A stretch of DNA of 64,000 bases from Pararhizobium_B sp963838155 (GTDB lineage Bacteria; Pseudomonadota; Alphaproteobacteria; Rhizobiales; Rhizobiaceae): the NCBI GenBank assembly GCA_963838155.1, contig CAWIQE010000018.1, positions 160,031 to 224,030 on the forward strand, read 5' to 3'. The position numbers and the translations under genes were made by a program. Under the pieces are notes generated by a model. That model worked only from the letters and a program-made list of their open reading frames with translations, made no database searches and was not told the origin of the DNA. Positions 1-9,044 of the stretch are shown here, piece by piece (position 1 is the first letter of the stretch; the number at the start of each line of letters is the position of its first letter).

Positions 1-72
1 TTGTTCGGCAAGCCAGCCCGCGACTCCGCCGATGATGATCGCTACGATTATGCCAACGCCGTTGAGTGCCAT
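1..72 (-). CDS. GlsB/YeaQ/YmgE-type small membrane protein, N-terminal part
   Basis: Only the first 24 codons are inside the window; the gene runs off the left edge. The peptide begins MALNGVGIIVAIIIGGVAGW, one hydrophobic helix with the Gly-Gly-x-x-Gly-Trp pattern typical of the transglycosylase-associated / GlsB family of small stress-related inner-membrane proteins. A good ribosome binding site (AGGAGG) lies 6-7 bases upstream of the ATG at 72. The family's molecular role is poorly known. The family call rests on this short stretch only. Confidence 0.6.
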   Translation of the reverse strand, partial: MALNGVGIIVAIIIGGVAGWLAEQ

Positions 73-184
73 CGTTTTCCCTCCTGCTGGTCAACTCTAC
101 ACCATCAACGCGCGGGCGTCTCGTTCCGTTCCCGAAACGGGGAGAAGGGCCAGAACCGGCCGCAGCGTTGACCCCTCATGCCCC

Positions 185-1630
185 TCATGCATTCAGCACT
201 CTGCCATAGGCATCGAGCACGCTCTCCTTCATCATCTCCGACAATGTCGGATGGGGGAAGATGGTGTGCATCAGGTCTTCCTCGGTGGTCTCGAGGTTCA
301 TCGCCACGACGAAGCCCTCGATCAGTTCGGTGACCTCCGGACCGACCATGTGTGCGCCGAGGAGTTCTCCCGTTTTCTTGTCGAAGATCGTCTTCACCAG
401 CCCGGTATCGTCGCCGAGCGCGATGGCCTTGCCGTTCGCTCCGGCGGAAAACCGGCCGACGCGGATGTCGCGGCCGGCTTCCTTCGCCTTGGCCTCCGTG
501 AGGCCGACGGAAGCCACCTGCGGATGGCAGTAGGTGCAGCCTGGTATCTTCAGCTTGTCCATCGGATGGACACCCTCGACGCCCGCTATCTTCTCGACGC
601 AGACGACACCCTCGTGTTCCGCCTTGTGCGCCAGCATCGGCGGGCCCGCCACGTCGCCGATCGCATAGATGCCCTCCACGTTCGTCCGGCAGAACCCGTC
701 GATCGCGATGCAGCCGCGGTCCGTCTTGACGCCCTGCTTCTCCAGGCCGAGATTTTCGATATTGCCCTGGACGCCGACCGCGGAAATCATCCTGTCCGCC
801 TTGATCGTCTCGGTCTTTCCGTCCTTCGTTTCGATGTGCGCCGTAACGCCGTTCGAGCCCTTCTCGACCTTCGTCACCTTCGTTTCGGTGAGGATCCTCA
901 GCCCGCGCTTTTCCAGCGCCTTCCGCGCGATCCCGGAAATCTCGGCATCCTCGACCGGCATGATCGTCGGCATGATCTCGACGACGGTCACCTCGCATCC
1001 CATCGAACGGTAGAAGCTCGCGAACTCGATGCCGATCGCCCCCGATCCCATGACGATCAGCGACTTCGGCAGTTCCTTCGGCACCATCGCCTCGAAATAG
1101 GTCCAGATCAGCTTCCCGTCGGGTTCGATGCCCGGCAGCGCCCGGGGTCTGGCGCCCGTCGCCACGATGATGTGCTTGGCCGTGTAGGTCCCCTCGCCCT
1201 TCGTACCCTTCGGTGCCGGATGTTGCGGCTCCATCGGCTTCTTCTGGGGCTTGGCGACCTCGATCTGGCCGGGCTTCGCGAGCCGCGCCTCGCCCCAGAT
1301 GACGTCGACCTTGTTCTTCTTCATGAGAAAGCCCACGCCTCCGTTGAGCCGCCCGGAGACCTTTCGCGACCGGTCGACGACGGCGCCGACGTCGGGCGTC
1401 ACCTGACCCTCGAGCTTGAGGCCGAATTGCTGCAGGTGGCGCGTATGATCCATCACCTCGGCCGATCGGAGCAGCGCCTTGGTCGGGATGCAACCCCAGT
1501 TGAGGCAGATGCCGCCGAGGTGTTCCCGTTCGACGATCGCCGTTTTCAGTCCCAACTGCGCGGCGCGGATCGCCGTTGTATAGCCCCCCGGGCCGGATCC
1601 GATGATGATGACGTCATAGGCGTTCGACAT
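185..1630 (-). CDS. lpdA: Dihydrolipoyl dehydrogenase (E3) of the pyruvate dehydrogenase complex
   Basis: 481 residues. This flavoprotein reoxidises the dihydrolipoyl groups of the E2 core and passes electrons to NAD. The N-terminal FAD motif GSGPGG is at residues 11-16 and the redox-active cysteine pair CLNWGC at 42-47. A second nucleotide-binding segment (VMGSGAIGIEFASF) lies mid-protein and the C-terminal active-site HPTLSE motif is present. A basic insertion (around KPMEPQHPAPKG) precedes the central domain. It is the last gene of the minus-strand order pdhA-pdhB-pdhC-SGNH hydrolase-lpdA, which supports assignment to the pyruvate complex rather than the 2-oxoglutarate complex. Confidence 0.96.
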   Translation of the reverse strand: MSNAYDVIIIGSGPGGYTTAIRAAQLGLKTAIVEREHLGGICLNWGCIPTKALLRSAEVMDHTRHLQQFGLKLEGQVTPDVGAVVDRSRKVSGRLNGGVGFLMKKNKVDVIWGEARLAKPGQIEVAKPQKKPMEPQHPAPKGTKGEGTYTAKHIIVATGARPRALPGIEPDGKLIWTYFEAMVPKELPKSLIVMGSGAIGIEFASFYRSMGCEVTVVEIMPTIMPVEDAEISGIARKALEKRGLRILTETKVTKVEKGSNGVTAHIETKDGKTETIKADRMISAVGVQGNIENLGLEKQGVKTDRGCIAIDGFCRTNVEGIYAIGDVAGPPMLAHKAEHEGVVCVEKIAGVEGVHPMDKLKIPGCTYCHPQVASVGLTEAKAKEAGRDIRVGRFSAGANGKAIALGDDTGLVKTIFDKKTGELLGAHMVGPEVTELIEGFVVAMNLETTEEDLMHTIFPHPTLSEMMKESVLDAYGRVLNA

Positions 1631-1700
1631 TGCGCTTCCTCATCCTGTTTGCGTGACGCCTCTACGCCACGTCTTGCCAATGTGCCGCTTCCCCGAGCGC

Positions 1701-2336
1701 TCACATGCCGAGCATCAGCCGGACAACGGGCTCCAGCGCCTTGCCGATGGCCCGGGAGTTCGCCGCATCGAGATGGACCCCGTCGATCGGGGTCGTCGTC
1801 GCCACGGAAGCGGCATCATAGAAACCGCACTCCGTCTCGTCGGCCAGGTCCGAATAGAGCGAGGCGAGCATCTTCGATTGGGCGACGCCACCGGTGAACA
1901 TCGCAGCGTAGCCGGGATCCGCGGTCTCGCAGAGAACCGGCGGCGCGACCACGAGGATGCTCGGCGTTTCCATCGGCAGAGGCCACGCATGGTTCCGTGT
2001 CAGTTCTATCAGGCGTTCCATGCCGCGGGCCGCCGCATGGGCGCTGCCCGCGGTGACGGGCTTCATGTCGTTGCTTCCAAGCATGAAGATCACCAGGTCG
2101 ACAGGCGCGTGGGTGTGCAGAATGGTCGGCAGGATCCGGGCGCCGTTGCGGTCGCAATCGGCGAGATAGTCGTCGTAGCCGGTGGTGCGGCCATTGAGTC
2201 CCTCGACGACGACCTTGACGCCGGGCCCGAGCGCCGCCTCCAGGACGCTCGGCCAGCGATCCGCATAGGGATGGCGCCCGCCTCCGGCCATGAAGCCCCA
2301 GGTGAGCGAGTCGCCGTAGCAAAGAACCGTCTTCAT
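1701..2336 (-). CDS. SGNH/GDSL-family hydrolase (arylesterase-like)
   Basis: 211 residues. The GDS nucleophile block is at residues 8-10, followed by the conserved Gly (GLNGRTT), the GSND block and a C-terminal DGVHLD block carrying the catalytic Asp-His. All four SGNH blocks are therefore intact and an active serine esterase or lipase fold is expected. No signal peptide is visible, so it is probably cytoplasmic. It sits between pdhC and lpdA on the same strand with short spacers, so it is probably cotranscribed with them. The natural substrate is unknown, and a link to pyruvate dehydrogenase beyond cotranscription is speculative. Confidence 0.88.
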   Translation of the reverse strand: MKTVLCYGDSLTWGFMAGGGRHPYADRWPSVLEAALGPGVKVVVEGLNGRTTGYDDYLADCDRNGARILPTILHTHAPVDLVIFMLGSNDMKPVTAGSAHAAARGMERLIELTRNHAWPLPMETPSILVVAPPVLCETADPGYAAMFTGGVAQSKMLASLYSDLADETECGFYDAASVATTTPIDGVHLDAANSRAIGKALEPVVRLMLGM

Positions 2337-2348
2337 GAACCGGCTCCC

Positions 2349-3719
2349 TTAGACGAGCATGCCCATCGGGTTCTCGATATAGCCCTTGAAGGCGGTCAGC
2401 ACTTCCGCCCCCAACGCCCCGTCGACCGCCCTGTGGTCGGTGGACAGAGTGACGGACATCACCGTCGCGACCTTGATCTCGTCCCCCCGCACGACCGCAC
2501 GCTTCTCGCCCGCGCCGATCGCCAGGATCGTCGCATGCGGCGGATTGATAACCGCCGCGAAGTCCTTGATGCCGAACATGCCGAGGTTGGAGACCGCGCT
2601 CGATCCCCCCTGGTATTCCTGGGGCTGCAGCTTGCGGTCGCGGGCGCGCCGCGCGAGATCCTTCATCTCGTTCGAGATGGCGGAAAGGCTCTTCTCCTCG
2701 GCACGGCGAATGATCGGCGTGATCAGGCCGCCGGGTATCGATACCGCGACGCCCATATCGACGTGCTTGTGCTGCACCATGGCCTTCTCGGTCCAGGACA
2801 CGTTCGCCGTCGGTATGTCCCTCAGTGCGAGGGCCATCGCCTTGATGATCATGTCGTTGACCGAGAGCTTGTAGACGGGGACGTCCCCCTTCTCGGTCTT
2901 CCTCATCGGCGCGGCCGCATTGATGTCCGCGCGCAGCCGGAGCAGCGCGTCGAGCTCGCAATCGAGCGTCAGGTAGAAATGCGGGATCGTCGTCTTGGCC
3001 TCGACCAGCCGCTTGGCGATCGTCTTGCGCATGCCGTCATGCGGCACCAGCTCGTAAGAGCCGTCCTCGAAGAGCCGCAGCACCTGGTCGTCAGACATCG
3101 CCCGCGGCGCCGGCGCGCCGGCCGGAGCCTCCGCTGCCGCCGGCGCTCCAGCGCCCGCCGCAGCGGCCGTTTCCTTCGCCTTGTCCACGTCCCGCCGAAC
3201 GATGCGGCCATGCGGTCCGGATCCGGTGAGCGACGCAAGGTCGAGGCCAGCCTCCTTGGCGAGGCGGCGCGCGAGCGGCGAGGCGAAAATGCGCTCGCCG
3301 CTGTCGGTCTTCGGCGCCGGAGTCGCCGGGGCCGGAGCCTTGTCGGCAACCGGCTTCTTCGCTTCGGCCGGTGCCTGCGGCGCGTCGGTCTGCTTGCTCT
3401 CCGGCGCCTTTGCCTCGGCGCCCGAAGAGGCCGCCTGGCTGCTTCCCGCCGCCTTGGCGGCGTCGGAAACGTCCTCGCCCTCCCCGGCAAGGACGGCGAT
3501 CAGCGCGTTGACCTTCACGCCTTCCGTGCCGGCCGGAACGACGATCTTCGCAAGCGTACCCTCGTCCACGGCCTCGACTTCCATCGTCGCCTTGTCGGTC
3601 TCGATCTCTGCGATGACGTCGCCCGCGGAGACCTGGTCGCCCTCCTTGACGAGCCACTTGGCGAGATTGCCCTCTTCCATCGTCGGCGAGAGGGCAGGCA
3701 TTGTGATGTTGATCGGCAT
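2349..3719 (-). CDS. pdhC: Dihydrolipoamide acetyltransferase (E2) of pyruvate dehydrogenase
   Basis: 456 residues from the ATG at 3719 (MPINITMPALSPTMEEG). The order is: N-terminal lipoyl domain with the lipoylated lysine in ETDKA (K43); a long Ala/Pro/Lys-rich linker; a peripheral-subunit-binding domain (ASPLARRLAKEAGLDL); another Ala/Pro linker; and the C-terminal acyltransferase domain ending with the catalytic DHRAVDG motif. It forms the core of the complex and transfers acetyl groups to CoA. The open frame extends further upstream, but that stretch overlaps the end of pdhB and is not lipoyl-like, so the later start is chosen. Confidence 0.96.
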   Translation of the reverse strand: MPINITMPALSPTMEEGNLAKWLVKEGDQVSAGDVIAEIETDKATMEVEAVDEGTLAKIVVPAGTEGVKVNALIAVLAGEGEDVSDAAKAAGSSQAASSGAEAKAPESKQTDAPQAPAEAKKPVADKAPAPATPAPKTDSGERIFASPLARRLAKEAGLDLASLTGSGPHGRIVRRDVDKAKETAAAAGAGAPAAAEAPAGAPAPRAMSDDQVLRLFEDGSYELVPHDGMRKTIAKRLVEAKTTIPHFYLTLDCELDALLRLRADINAAAPMRKTEKGDVPVYKLSVNDMIIKAMALALRDIPTANVSWTEKAMVQHKHVDMGVAVSIPGGLITPIIRRAEEKSLSAISNEMKDLARRARDRKLQPQEYQGGSSAVSNLGMFGIKDFAAVINPPHATILAIGAGEKRAVVRGDEIKVATVMSVTLSTDHRAVDGALGAEVLTAFKGYIENPMGMLV

Positions 3720-3735
3720 CTTCGCGCGCCCTCCC

Positions 3736-5136
3736 TCAGGCTTTGTATGTAACGGCCTTGACCGCTTCGACGACTTCCTCGACGTTCGGCAGGGCCAGCT
3801 TCTCCAGGTTGGCGGCATAGGGCATGGGAACGTCCTTGCCCGCCACCGTCACGACCGGAGCGTCCAGATAATCGAATGCCTGCTGCATCACGCGTGTGGC
3901 GATCTCGGCGCCGACCGACGACTGCGGGAAGCCTTCCTCGACCGTCACCAGACGGCCTGTCTTCTTAACCGATTCGATGACCGTCGGCAGGTCCATGGGA
4001 CGGATCGTCCTGAGATCGATGATCTCGCAGTCGATGTCCATGCCGGCCAGTTCCTCCGCAGCCTTCGTCGCATAGGTCATGCCGATGCCGAAGGAGACAA
4101 TGGTGACGTCCTTGCCCGTCTTGTGGATGCGCGCCTTGCCGATCGGCAGGACGAAATCGTCGAGCTTCGGCACGTCGAACGAATGGCCGTAGAGAATTTC
4201 GTTCTCCAGGAAGATGACCGGGTTGGGATCCCTGATCGCCGCCTTGAGAAGGCCCTTAGCGTCGGCCGCGGTGAACGGCATCACCACCTTCAGGCCCGGC
4301 ACGTGGCTGTACCATGCCGCATAGCACTGCGAATGCTGCGCGCCGACGCGCGCGGCGGCCCCGTTCGGCCCGCGGAAGACGATCGGCGCCCCCATCTGGC
4401 CACCGGACATGTAGAGCGTCTTCGCAGCGGAGTTGATGAGGTGGTCGATCGCCTGCATGGCGAAATTGAACGTCATGAACTCGACGACCGGCCGCAATCC
4501 GGCCATCGCCGCGCCGACGCCGGCACCGGCGAAACCGTGCTCGGTGATCGGCGTATCGATCACGCGCCTCGCGCCGAATTCCTGCAGCAGGCCTTGCGTG
4601 ACCTTGTAGGCGCCCTGGTACTCGGCCACCTCCTCGCCCATGACGAAGACATCCTCGTCGCGGCGCATCTCTTCCGCCATGGCGTCGCGCAGCGCATCGC
4701 GCACGGTCGTCGAAACCATCTCGGTGCCGGCCGGAATGTCGGGGTCGGAAGCCGTCTCGACACGCGGTTCGGCCGGCACGGCGGACTGGGGCTTGCTTTC
4801 CTGCTTCGCCTCGTCCTCGTCCCCGGAGGACGCTTCGGCCGCCTGCCCGGTGCCGGCCGCCGCGTTCGCCTTGCCGATGTCGTCGGCGGTCTCGCCGTCC
4901 TGGAGCAGAACGGCGATCGGCGTGTTCACCTTGACGTTTTCGGTACCCTCGTCGATCAGGATCTTGCCGAGCTTGCCTTCGTCGACCGCCTCGACCTCCA
5001 TGGTCGCCTTGTCGGTTTCGATCTCGGCGATGACGTCGCCCGAGGACACGTCGTCGCCCTCCTTCTTGACCCATTTGGAAAGGGTGCCCTCTTCCATGGT
5101 CGGCGAGAGAGCAGGCATGAGAACTTGAACTGGCAT
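3736..5136 (-). CDS. pdhB: Pyruvate dehydrogenase E1 component, beta subunit, with N-terminal lipoyl domain
   Basis: 466 residues. Residues 1-80 are a lipoyl domain almost identical to that of the neighbouring E2 (MPALSPTMEEG, then ETDKA with K43), followed by an acidic/Ala-Pro linker and the transketolase-type beta domain starting near residue 140 (VRDALRDAMAEEM). With PdhA it decarboxylates pyruvate using thiamine diphosphate. E1-beta subunits with their own lipoyl domain are characteristic of alphaproteobacteria. The start is 15 bases from the pdhA stop, so the genes form one operon. Confidence 0.96.
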   Translation of the reverse strand: MPVQVLMPALSPTMEEGTLSKWVKKEGDDVSSGDVIAEIETDKATMEVEAVDEGKLGKILIDEGTENVKVNTPIAVLLQDGETADDIGKANAAAGTGQAAEASSGDEDEAKQESKPQSAVPAEPRVETASDPDIPAGTEMVSTTVRDALRDAMAEEMRRDEDVFVMGEEVAEYQGAYKVTQGLLQEFGARRVIDTPITEHGFAGAGVGAAMAGLRPVVEFMTFNFAMQAIDHLINSAAKTLYMSGGQMGAPIVFRGPNGAAARVGAQHSQCYAAWYSHVPGLKVVMPFTAADAKGLLKAAIRDPNPVIFLENEILYGHSFDVPKLDDFVLPIGKARIHKTGKDVTIVSFGIGMTYATKAAEELAGMDIDCEIIDLRTIRPMDLPTVIESVKKTGRLVTVEEGFPQSSVGAEIATRVMQQAFDYLDAPVVTVAGKDVPMPYAANLEKLALPNVEEVVEAVKAVTYKA

Positions 5137-5150
5137 GGACGGCCCTCCCC

Positions 5151-6209
5151 TTAGAGCAGAATATCGGTGTAGAGTTCGGAAACGTCCGGCTCCTTGTCGG
5201 ACTGGGCGAATTCGGCCGCGTCGTTGACCGTGTCGCGGATCTCCTTGTCAACGGCCTTGAGCTCGTCCTCGCTCGCCCACTTCTTTTCGAGGATGCGCTG
5301 CCTGACCTGTTCGATCGGGTCGTGCTCGGAGCGCATCTTCTGCACTTCGTCGCGCGACCGGTACTTGGCCGGATCCGACATCGAATGGCCGCGATAGCGA
5401 TAGGTCGACATCTCGAGGATCAGCGGACCCTTTCCGGCACGGCACCATTCGGTCGCCTCTTCACCGGCGGCCTTGACGGCGCGCACGTCCATGCCGTCGA
5501 CGTGGAAGCCGGGAATGTTGAAAGACGCGCCGCGCTGCGAGAAATCCGTCTGTGCCGAGGACCGGGCGACCGACGTCCCCATGGCGTAGCGGTTGTTCTC
5601 GATGATGTAGATGACCGGAAGCTTCCACAGCGCGGCCATGTTGAAGCTCTCGTAGACCTGGCCCTGGTTCGATGCGCCGTCGCCGAAATAGGTCAGGCTG
5701 ACGCAATCGTTGCCGCGGTATTGATTGGCGAGCGCGAGGCCCGTCCCGAGGGGCGCCGGCGCGCCGACGATTCCGTGGCCTCCATAGAAGTTCTTCTCCT
5801 TGGAGAACATGTGCATGGAGCCGCCCTTCCCCTTGGAATAGCCGCCGCGCCGTCCGGTCAGCTCGGCCATGACGCCGCGCGGCGACATGCCTGTCGCCAG
5901 CATGTGGCCGTGATCGCGATAGCCGGTGATGACCTGATCGCCCTCCTTCATCGCCAGCTGCATGCCGGTAACGACCGCTTCCTGCCCGATGTAGAGATGG
6001 CAGAAGCCGCCGATGAAGCCCATGCCGTAGAGCTGCCCTGCCTTCTCTTCGAACCGGCGTATGAGCAGCATCCGGCGATAGGCGTCGAACTCGTCTTCCT
6101 TGCCGAACTCGGCGATGCGCGAGCCGATCTGCGACTTCGACGAGGCCGGTTTTCGAGACGAGGAAGAGGACTTCCGGCTGGTGGACGATGCAGTCTTGCG
6201 CGCGGCCAT
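5151..6209 (-). CDS. pdhA: Pyruvate dehydrogenase E1 component, alpha subunit
   Basis: 352 residues from the ATG at 6209, which has a strong AGGGAGG ribosome binding site; longer in-frame starts lie in AT-rich non-coding-looking sequence. The first ~28 residues are Ser/Lys-rich. The thiamine-diphosphate motif GDGASNQG...NN and the phosphorylation-loop-like sequence YRYRGHSMSDP of the E1-alpha family are present. It binds thiamine diphosphate together with PdhB. It is the first gene of the pdh operon; the 140 bases upstream, AT-rich for this genome, should contain the operon promoter. Confidence 0.96.
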   Translation of the reverse strand: MAARKTASSTSRKSSSSSRKPASSKSQIGSRIAEFGKEDEFDAYRRMLLIRRFEEKAGQLYGMGFIGGFCHLYIGQEAVVTGMQLAMKEGDQVITGYRDHGHMLATGMSPRGVMAELTGRRGGYSKGKGGSMHMFSKEKNFYGGHGIVGAPAPLGTGLALANQYRGNDCVSLTYFGDGASNQGQVYESFNMAALWKLPVIYIIENNRYAMGTSVARSSAQTDFSQRGASFNIPGFHVDGMDVRAVKAAGEEATEWCRAGKGPLILEMSTYRYRGHSMSDPAKYRSRDEVQKMRSEHDPIEQVRQRILEKKWASEDELKAVDKEIRDTVNDAAEFAQSDKEPDVSELYTDILL

Positions 6210-6350
6210 GAATGCCTCCCTATGGACTTCGTTTTGTAAAACCATAGGAAAATACCGCACGCGCAGCAATGCCATAAATGCATAGCACCACTGCAACGCA
6301 AGTCCATGAAAACGCGCAAGAAATTATTGATTAACCGAAATGCGGTTAAT

Positions 6351-6668
6351 TCAATGACGGTAAATGACGATCTCGTCCGGTCGGGCGACTTCCAGATTTG
6401 CACGCGCTTCCTGGTCGAGCATGTCCTTCTCGAGGGTGCCGTCCTTCAGGAGGCGTGCGCGCTCTTCCAGAGCGTGGCGCTCCTTCTTCAGGTTCGCCAA
6501 CCGGGAGACGAGCATGGCCTTCTTTCGCTCGAGCTTGATGCTGGCGTTCAGCCCCAGGTCGCCATTGACCGCGTGAAAGCTGAAATAGGACAGGAAGGCG
6601 GCGGCGAGACAGGGAACGACCCACCGCCCGCGGCGCGATTGCCGTCTCTGCTTGGTGCGCATGACCAT
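6351..6668 (-). CDS. FtsB/DivIC-type septum formation initiator
   Basis: 105 residues, the usual size. A short basic N-terminus (residues 1-15) is followed by one membrane segment (about 16-34) and a periplasmic Leu/Glu/Lys-rich coiled coil (about 45-80), the single-pass plan of FtsB/DivIC cell-division proteins that pair with FtsL and FtsQ. Methionine 3 is an alternative start. Position between pdhA and eno is the common arrangement in rhizobia. Confidence 0.88.
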   Translation of the reverse strand: MVMRTKQRRQSRRGRWVVPCLAAAFLSYFSFHAVNGDLGLNASIKLERKKAMLVSRLANLKKERHALEERARLLKDGTLEKDMLDQEARANLEVARPDEIVIYRH

Positions 6669-6799
6669 GAAGGTTGCTCTCCGGAACGGTTTCCGATCAC
6701 AGTCGCCCGCAGGCGACGAGGCAATCTAGCCCGGAGAAATTAACCGGCGGTTGACCATGACGGGGCCGACCGCCGAAATGCGCGGGGACCGGCAAAAAT

Positions 6800-8074
6800 T
6801 CAGTTGCGGAGGATGGAGCGCCCCGCATAGACCGCCTGGTCGCCGAGATCCTCCTCGATGCGGATCAGCTGGTTGTATTTCGCGAGACGGTCCGACCGCG
6901 ACAGCGAACCCGTCTTGATCTGGCCGCAGTTGGTCGCGACCGCCAGATCGGCGATCGTCGAATCCTCCGTCTCGCCGGAGCGGTGCGACATGACCGCCGT
7001 GTAGGCCGAGCGGGTCGCGGTCGCCACGGCATCCAGCGTCTCCGTCAGCGAGCCGATCTGGTTGACCTTCACGAGGATGGAGTTCGCGACGCCCATCTTG
7101 ATGCCGTCGCGCAGGCGCTCGGAATTGGTCACGAAAAGGTCGTCGCCGACGAGCTGGCATTTCGCCCCGAGCTTGTCCGTGAGGATCTTCCAGCCGTCCC
7201 AGTCGTCCTCGGCCATGCCGTCCTCGACGGAAACGATCGGATATTTGCCGACCAGCTCGACGAGGTAGTCCGCCATCTCCGCAGGCGCCAGCACCCGGCC
7301 CTCGCCCTTGAGGTCGTACTTGCCGTTCTCGAAGAATTCGGTCGAGGCGCAGTCCAGCGCGAGCGCGATGTCCTCCCCCGGCCTGTAGCCGGCCTTCTCG
7401 ATCGACTTCATGATGAAGTCCAGCGCGTCCGGCGCGCTGTTGATCATCGGAGCGAAACCGCCCTCGTCGCCGACATTGGTGTTGTGGCCCTCCGCGGCAA
7501 GCTGCTTCTTCAGCGTGTGGAAGACCTCCGATCCCATTCGCACGGCATCGCGAAGGCTGTCCGCACCGACCGGCACGATCATGAACTCCTGGAAATCGAT
7601 CGGATTGTCGGCGTGCTCGCCGCCATTGACGATGTTCATCATCGGCACAGGGAGCACGTGGGCGCTCGATCCGCCGACGTAGCGGTAGAGAGGCAGCCCC
7701 GAGGCGTCGGCCGCGGCCTTGGCGACGGCCAGCGAAACCCCGAGTATGGCGTTGGCTCCGATCCGGGACTTGTTCGGCGTGCCGTCGAGGTCGATCATCA
7801 CCCGGTCGATCTGCATCTGGTTTTCGGCCTCGAGGCCGGTCACGGCCTCGAACAGCTCGGTATTCACCGCTTCGACTGCCTTCTCGACGCCCTTGCCCAG
7901 GTAGCGGCTGCCTCCGTCGCGCAGTTCGACCGCCTCGTGCGCACCCGTCGAGGCGCCGGAAGGAACGGCGGCGCGGCCCATCGAGCCGTCTTCCAGGATC
8001 ACGTCGACTTCCACCGTCGGATTGCCGCGGCTGTCCAGTATCTCGCGTCCCACGATATCGATGATGGCTGTCAT
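6800..8074 (-). CDS. eno: Enolase (phosphopyruvate hydratase)
   Basis: 424 residues, standard length. Converts 2-phosphoglycerate to phosphoenolpyruvate in glycolysis. Diagnostic stretches are GNPTVEVDV near the N-terminus, the mobile loop PSGASTG, the metal-binding SVEDGMAEDDW region and the C-terminal SHRSGETEDSTIADLAVA followed by GQIKTGSLSRSDR. The protein looks complete with catalytic residues intact. It lies between divIC and kdsA, all on the minus strand. Confidence 0.98.
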   Translation of the reverse strand: MTAIIDIVGREILDSRGNPTVEVDVILEDGSMGRAAVPSGASTGAHEAVELRDGGSRYLGKGVEKAVEAVNTELFEAVTGLEAENQMQIDRVMIDLDGTPNKSRIGANAILGVSLAVAKAAADASGLPLYRYVGGSSAHVLPVPMMNIVNGGEHADNPIDFQEFMIVPVGADSLRDAVRMGSEVFHTLKKQLAAEGHNTNVGDEGGFAPMINSAPDALDFIMKSIEKAGYRPGEDIALALDCASTEFFENGKYDLKGEGRVLAPAEMADYLVELVGKYPIVSVEDGMAEDDWDGWKILTDKLGAKCQLVGDDLFVTNSERLRDGIKMGVANSILVKVNQIGSLTETLDAVATATRSAYTAVMSHRSGETEDSTIADLAVATNCGQIKTGSLSRSDRLAKYNQLIRIEEDLGDQAVYAGRSILRN

Positions 8075-8118
8075 GGCAGGAGTGTCCCGTCGTTGATGGA
8101 GGATGGGCCCGTCTTAGC

Positions 8119-8140
8119 GCTTGTGTTCAAAAACACAAGC
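8119..8140. terminator. Perfect hairpin between kdsA and eno
   Basis: A perfect 9-bp inverted repeat (GCTTGTGTT / AACACAAGC) with a 4-base loop lies between the kdsA stop (8190) and the eno start (8074). Neither strand has a run of T after the stem, so it may be a weak or factor-assisted terminator or an mRNA-stability hairpin rather than a classical intrinsic terminator. Confidence 0.4.
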
Positions 8141-8189
8141 CGGCCGCCGGCTCCGCACCGGCGCGGCCGAGTTTCATGCGTGGCCGCGT

Positions 8190-9044
8190 TTACGGCGATT
8201 GCGGCTTTACGACGCGGTCGAGCGCCTGCAGCGTGTCCAGCAGCTCGGGCAGCTGGTCGATCGGCACCATGTTCGGTCCGTCGGAAGGGGCGTTGTCGGG
8301 GTCCTCGTGCGTCTCGATGAAGACCGCCGCCACGCCGACGGCGACGGCGGCCCGCGCCAGCGTGCCGACATATTCCCGCTGGCCGCCTGTCGAGCCGCCC
8401 TGGCCGCCCGGCTGCTGGACCGAGTGCGTGGCATCGAAGACGACCGGCGTTCCCAGCTGCGCCATGATCGGAATCGCCCGCATGTCGGAAACCAGCGTGT
8501 TGTACCCGAACGACGCGCCGCGCTCGGTGACGAGCACGTTCGGATTGCCGCTCTCCGTCAGCTTCGCGACGACGTTCCTCATGTCCCAGGGCGCGAGGAA
8601 CTGTCCTTTCTTCACGTTGACGATGCGCCCGGTCCGCGCCGCCGCCACGAGAAGATCGGTCTGGCGCGACAGGAACGCCGGGATCTGGAGAATATCGACC
8701 ACGGGCGCCACGACCGCGCATTGCTGCTCGGTATGGACGTCGGTCAGCACCGGAAGCGCGAATTCGCTGCGGATCGCGTCGAAGACTTCGAGGCTCCGCT
8801 CGAGCCCGAGGCCGCGCTTGCCGGAGAGCGACGTGCGGTTGGCCTTGTCGAAGGAACTCTTGTAGACGAGGCCGAGATTGCGTTCCGAACAGATCTCCCT
8901 GAGGCGGCCGGCCATGTCGAAGGCGTGCTGGCGGCTTTCCATCTGGCAGGGACCGGCGATCAGCGTCAGCGCGCCCTGGTTGGAGAAGACCACCCGCGTC
9001 TGGCCGCAGACGGCCTCCACGGTGGAATTGGGTCGTGCCATCAT
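8190..9044 (-). CDS. kdsA: 3-deoxy-8-phosphooctulonate (KDO-8-P) synthase
   Basis: 284 residues from the ATG at 9044. Condenses phosphoenolpyruvate with arabinose 5-phosphate in the pathway to the KDO sugar of lipopolysaccharide. Family sequences are intact: LIAGPCQMES, YKSSFDKANRTS, DVHTEQQC, QIPAFLSRQTDLL, NVKKGQFLAPWDM and DATHSVQQPGG. The ATG overlaps the stop of the upstream VOC gene by 4 bases (ATGA), so the two are translationally coupled; an adjacent in-frame ATG at 9041 is possible. Confidence 0.97.
   Translation of the reverse strand: MMARPNSTVEAVCGQTRVVFSNQGALTLIAGPCQMESRQHAFDMAGRLREICSERNLGLVYKSSFDKANRTSLSGKRGLGLERSLEVFDAIRSEFALPVLTDVHTEQQCAVVAPVVDILQIPAFLSRQTDLLVAAARTGRIVNVKKGQFLAPWDMRNVVAKLTESGNPNVLVTERGASFGYNTLVSDMRAIPIMAQLGTPVVFDATHSVQQPGGQGGSTGGQREYVGTLARAAVAVGVAAVFIETHEDPDNAPSDGPNMVPIDQLPELLDTLQALDRVVKPQSP

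Noticed and set aside
73..184. Short direct repeat CCCCTCATG x2 before the lpdA stop
   Set aside because: Two adjacent 9-base copies are within chance expectation and have no evident role.
32..1897. 621-codon open frame on the plus strand opposite lpdA
   Set aside because: It is a high-GC antisense shadow of lpdA: Arg/His/Asp-rich, no family motifs, no ribosome binding site.
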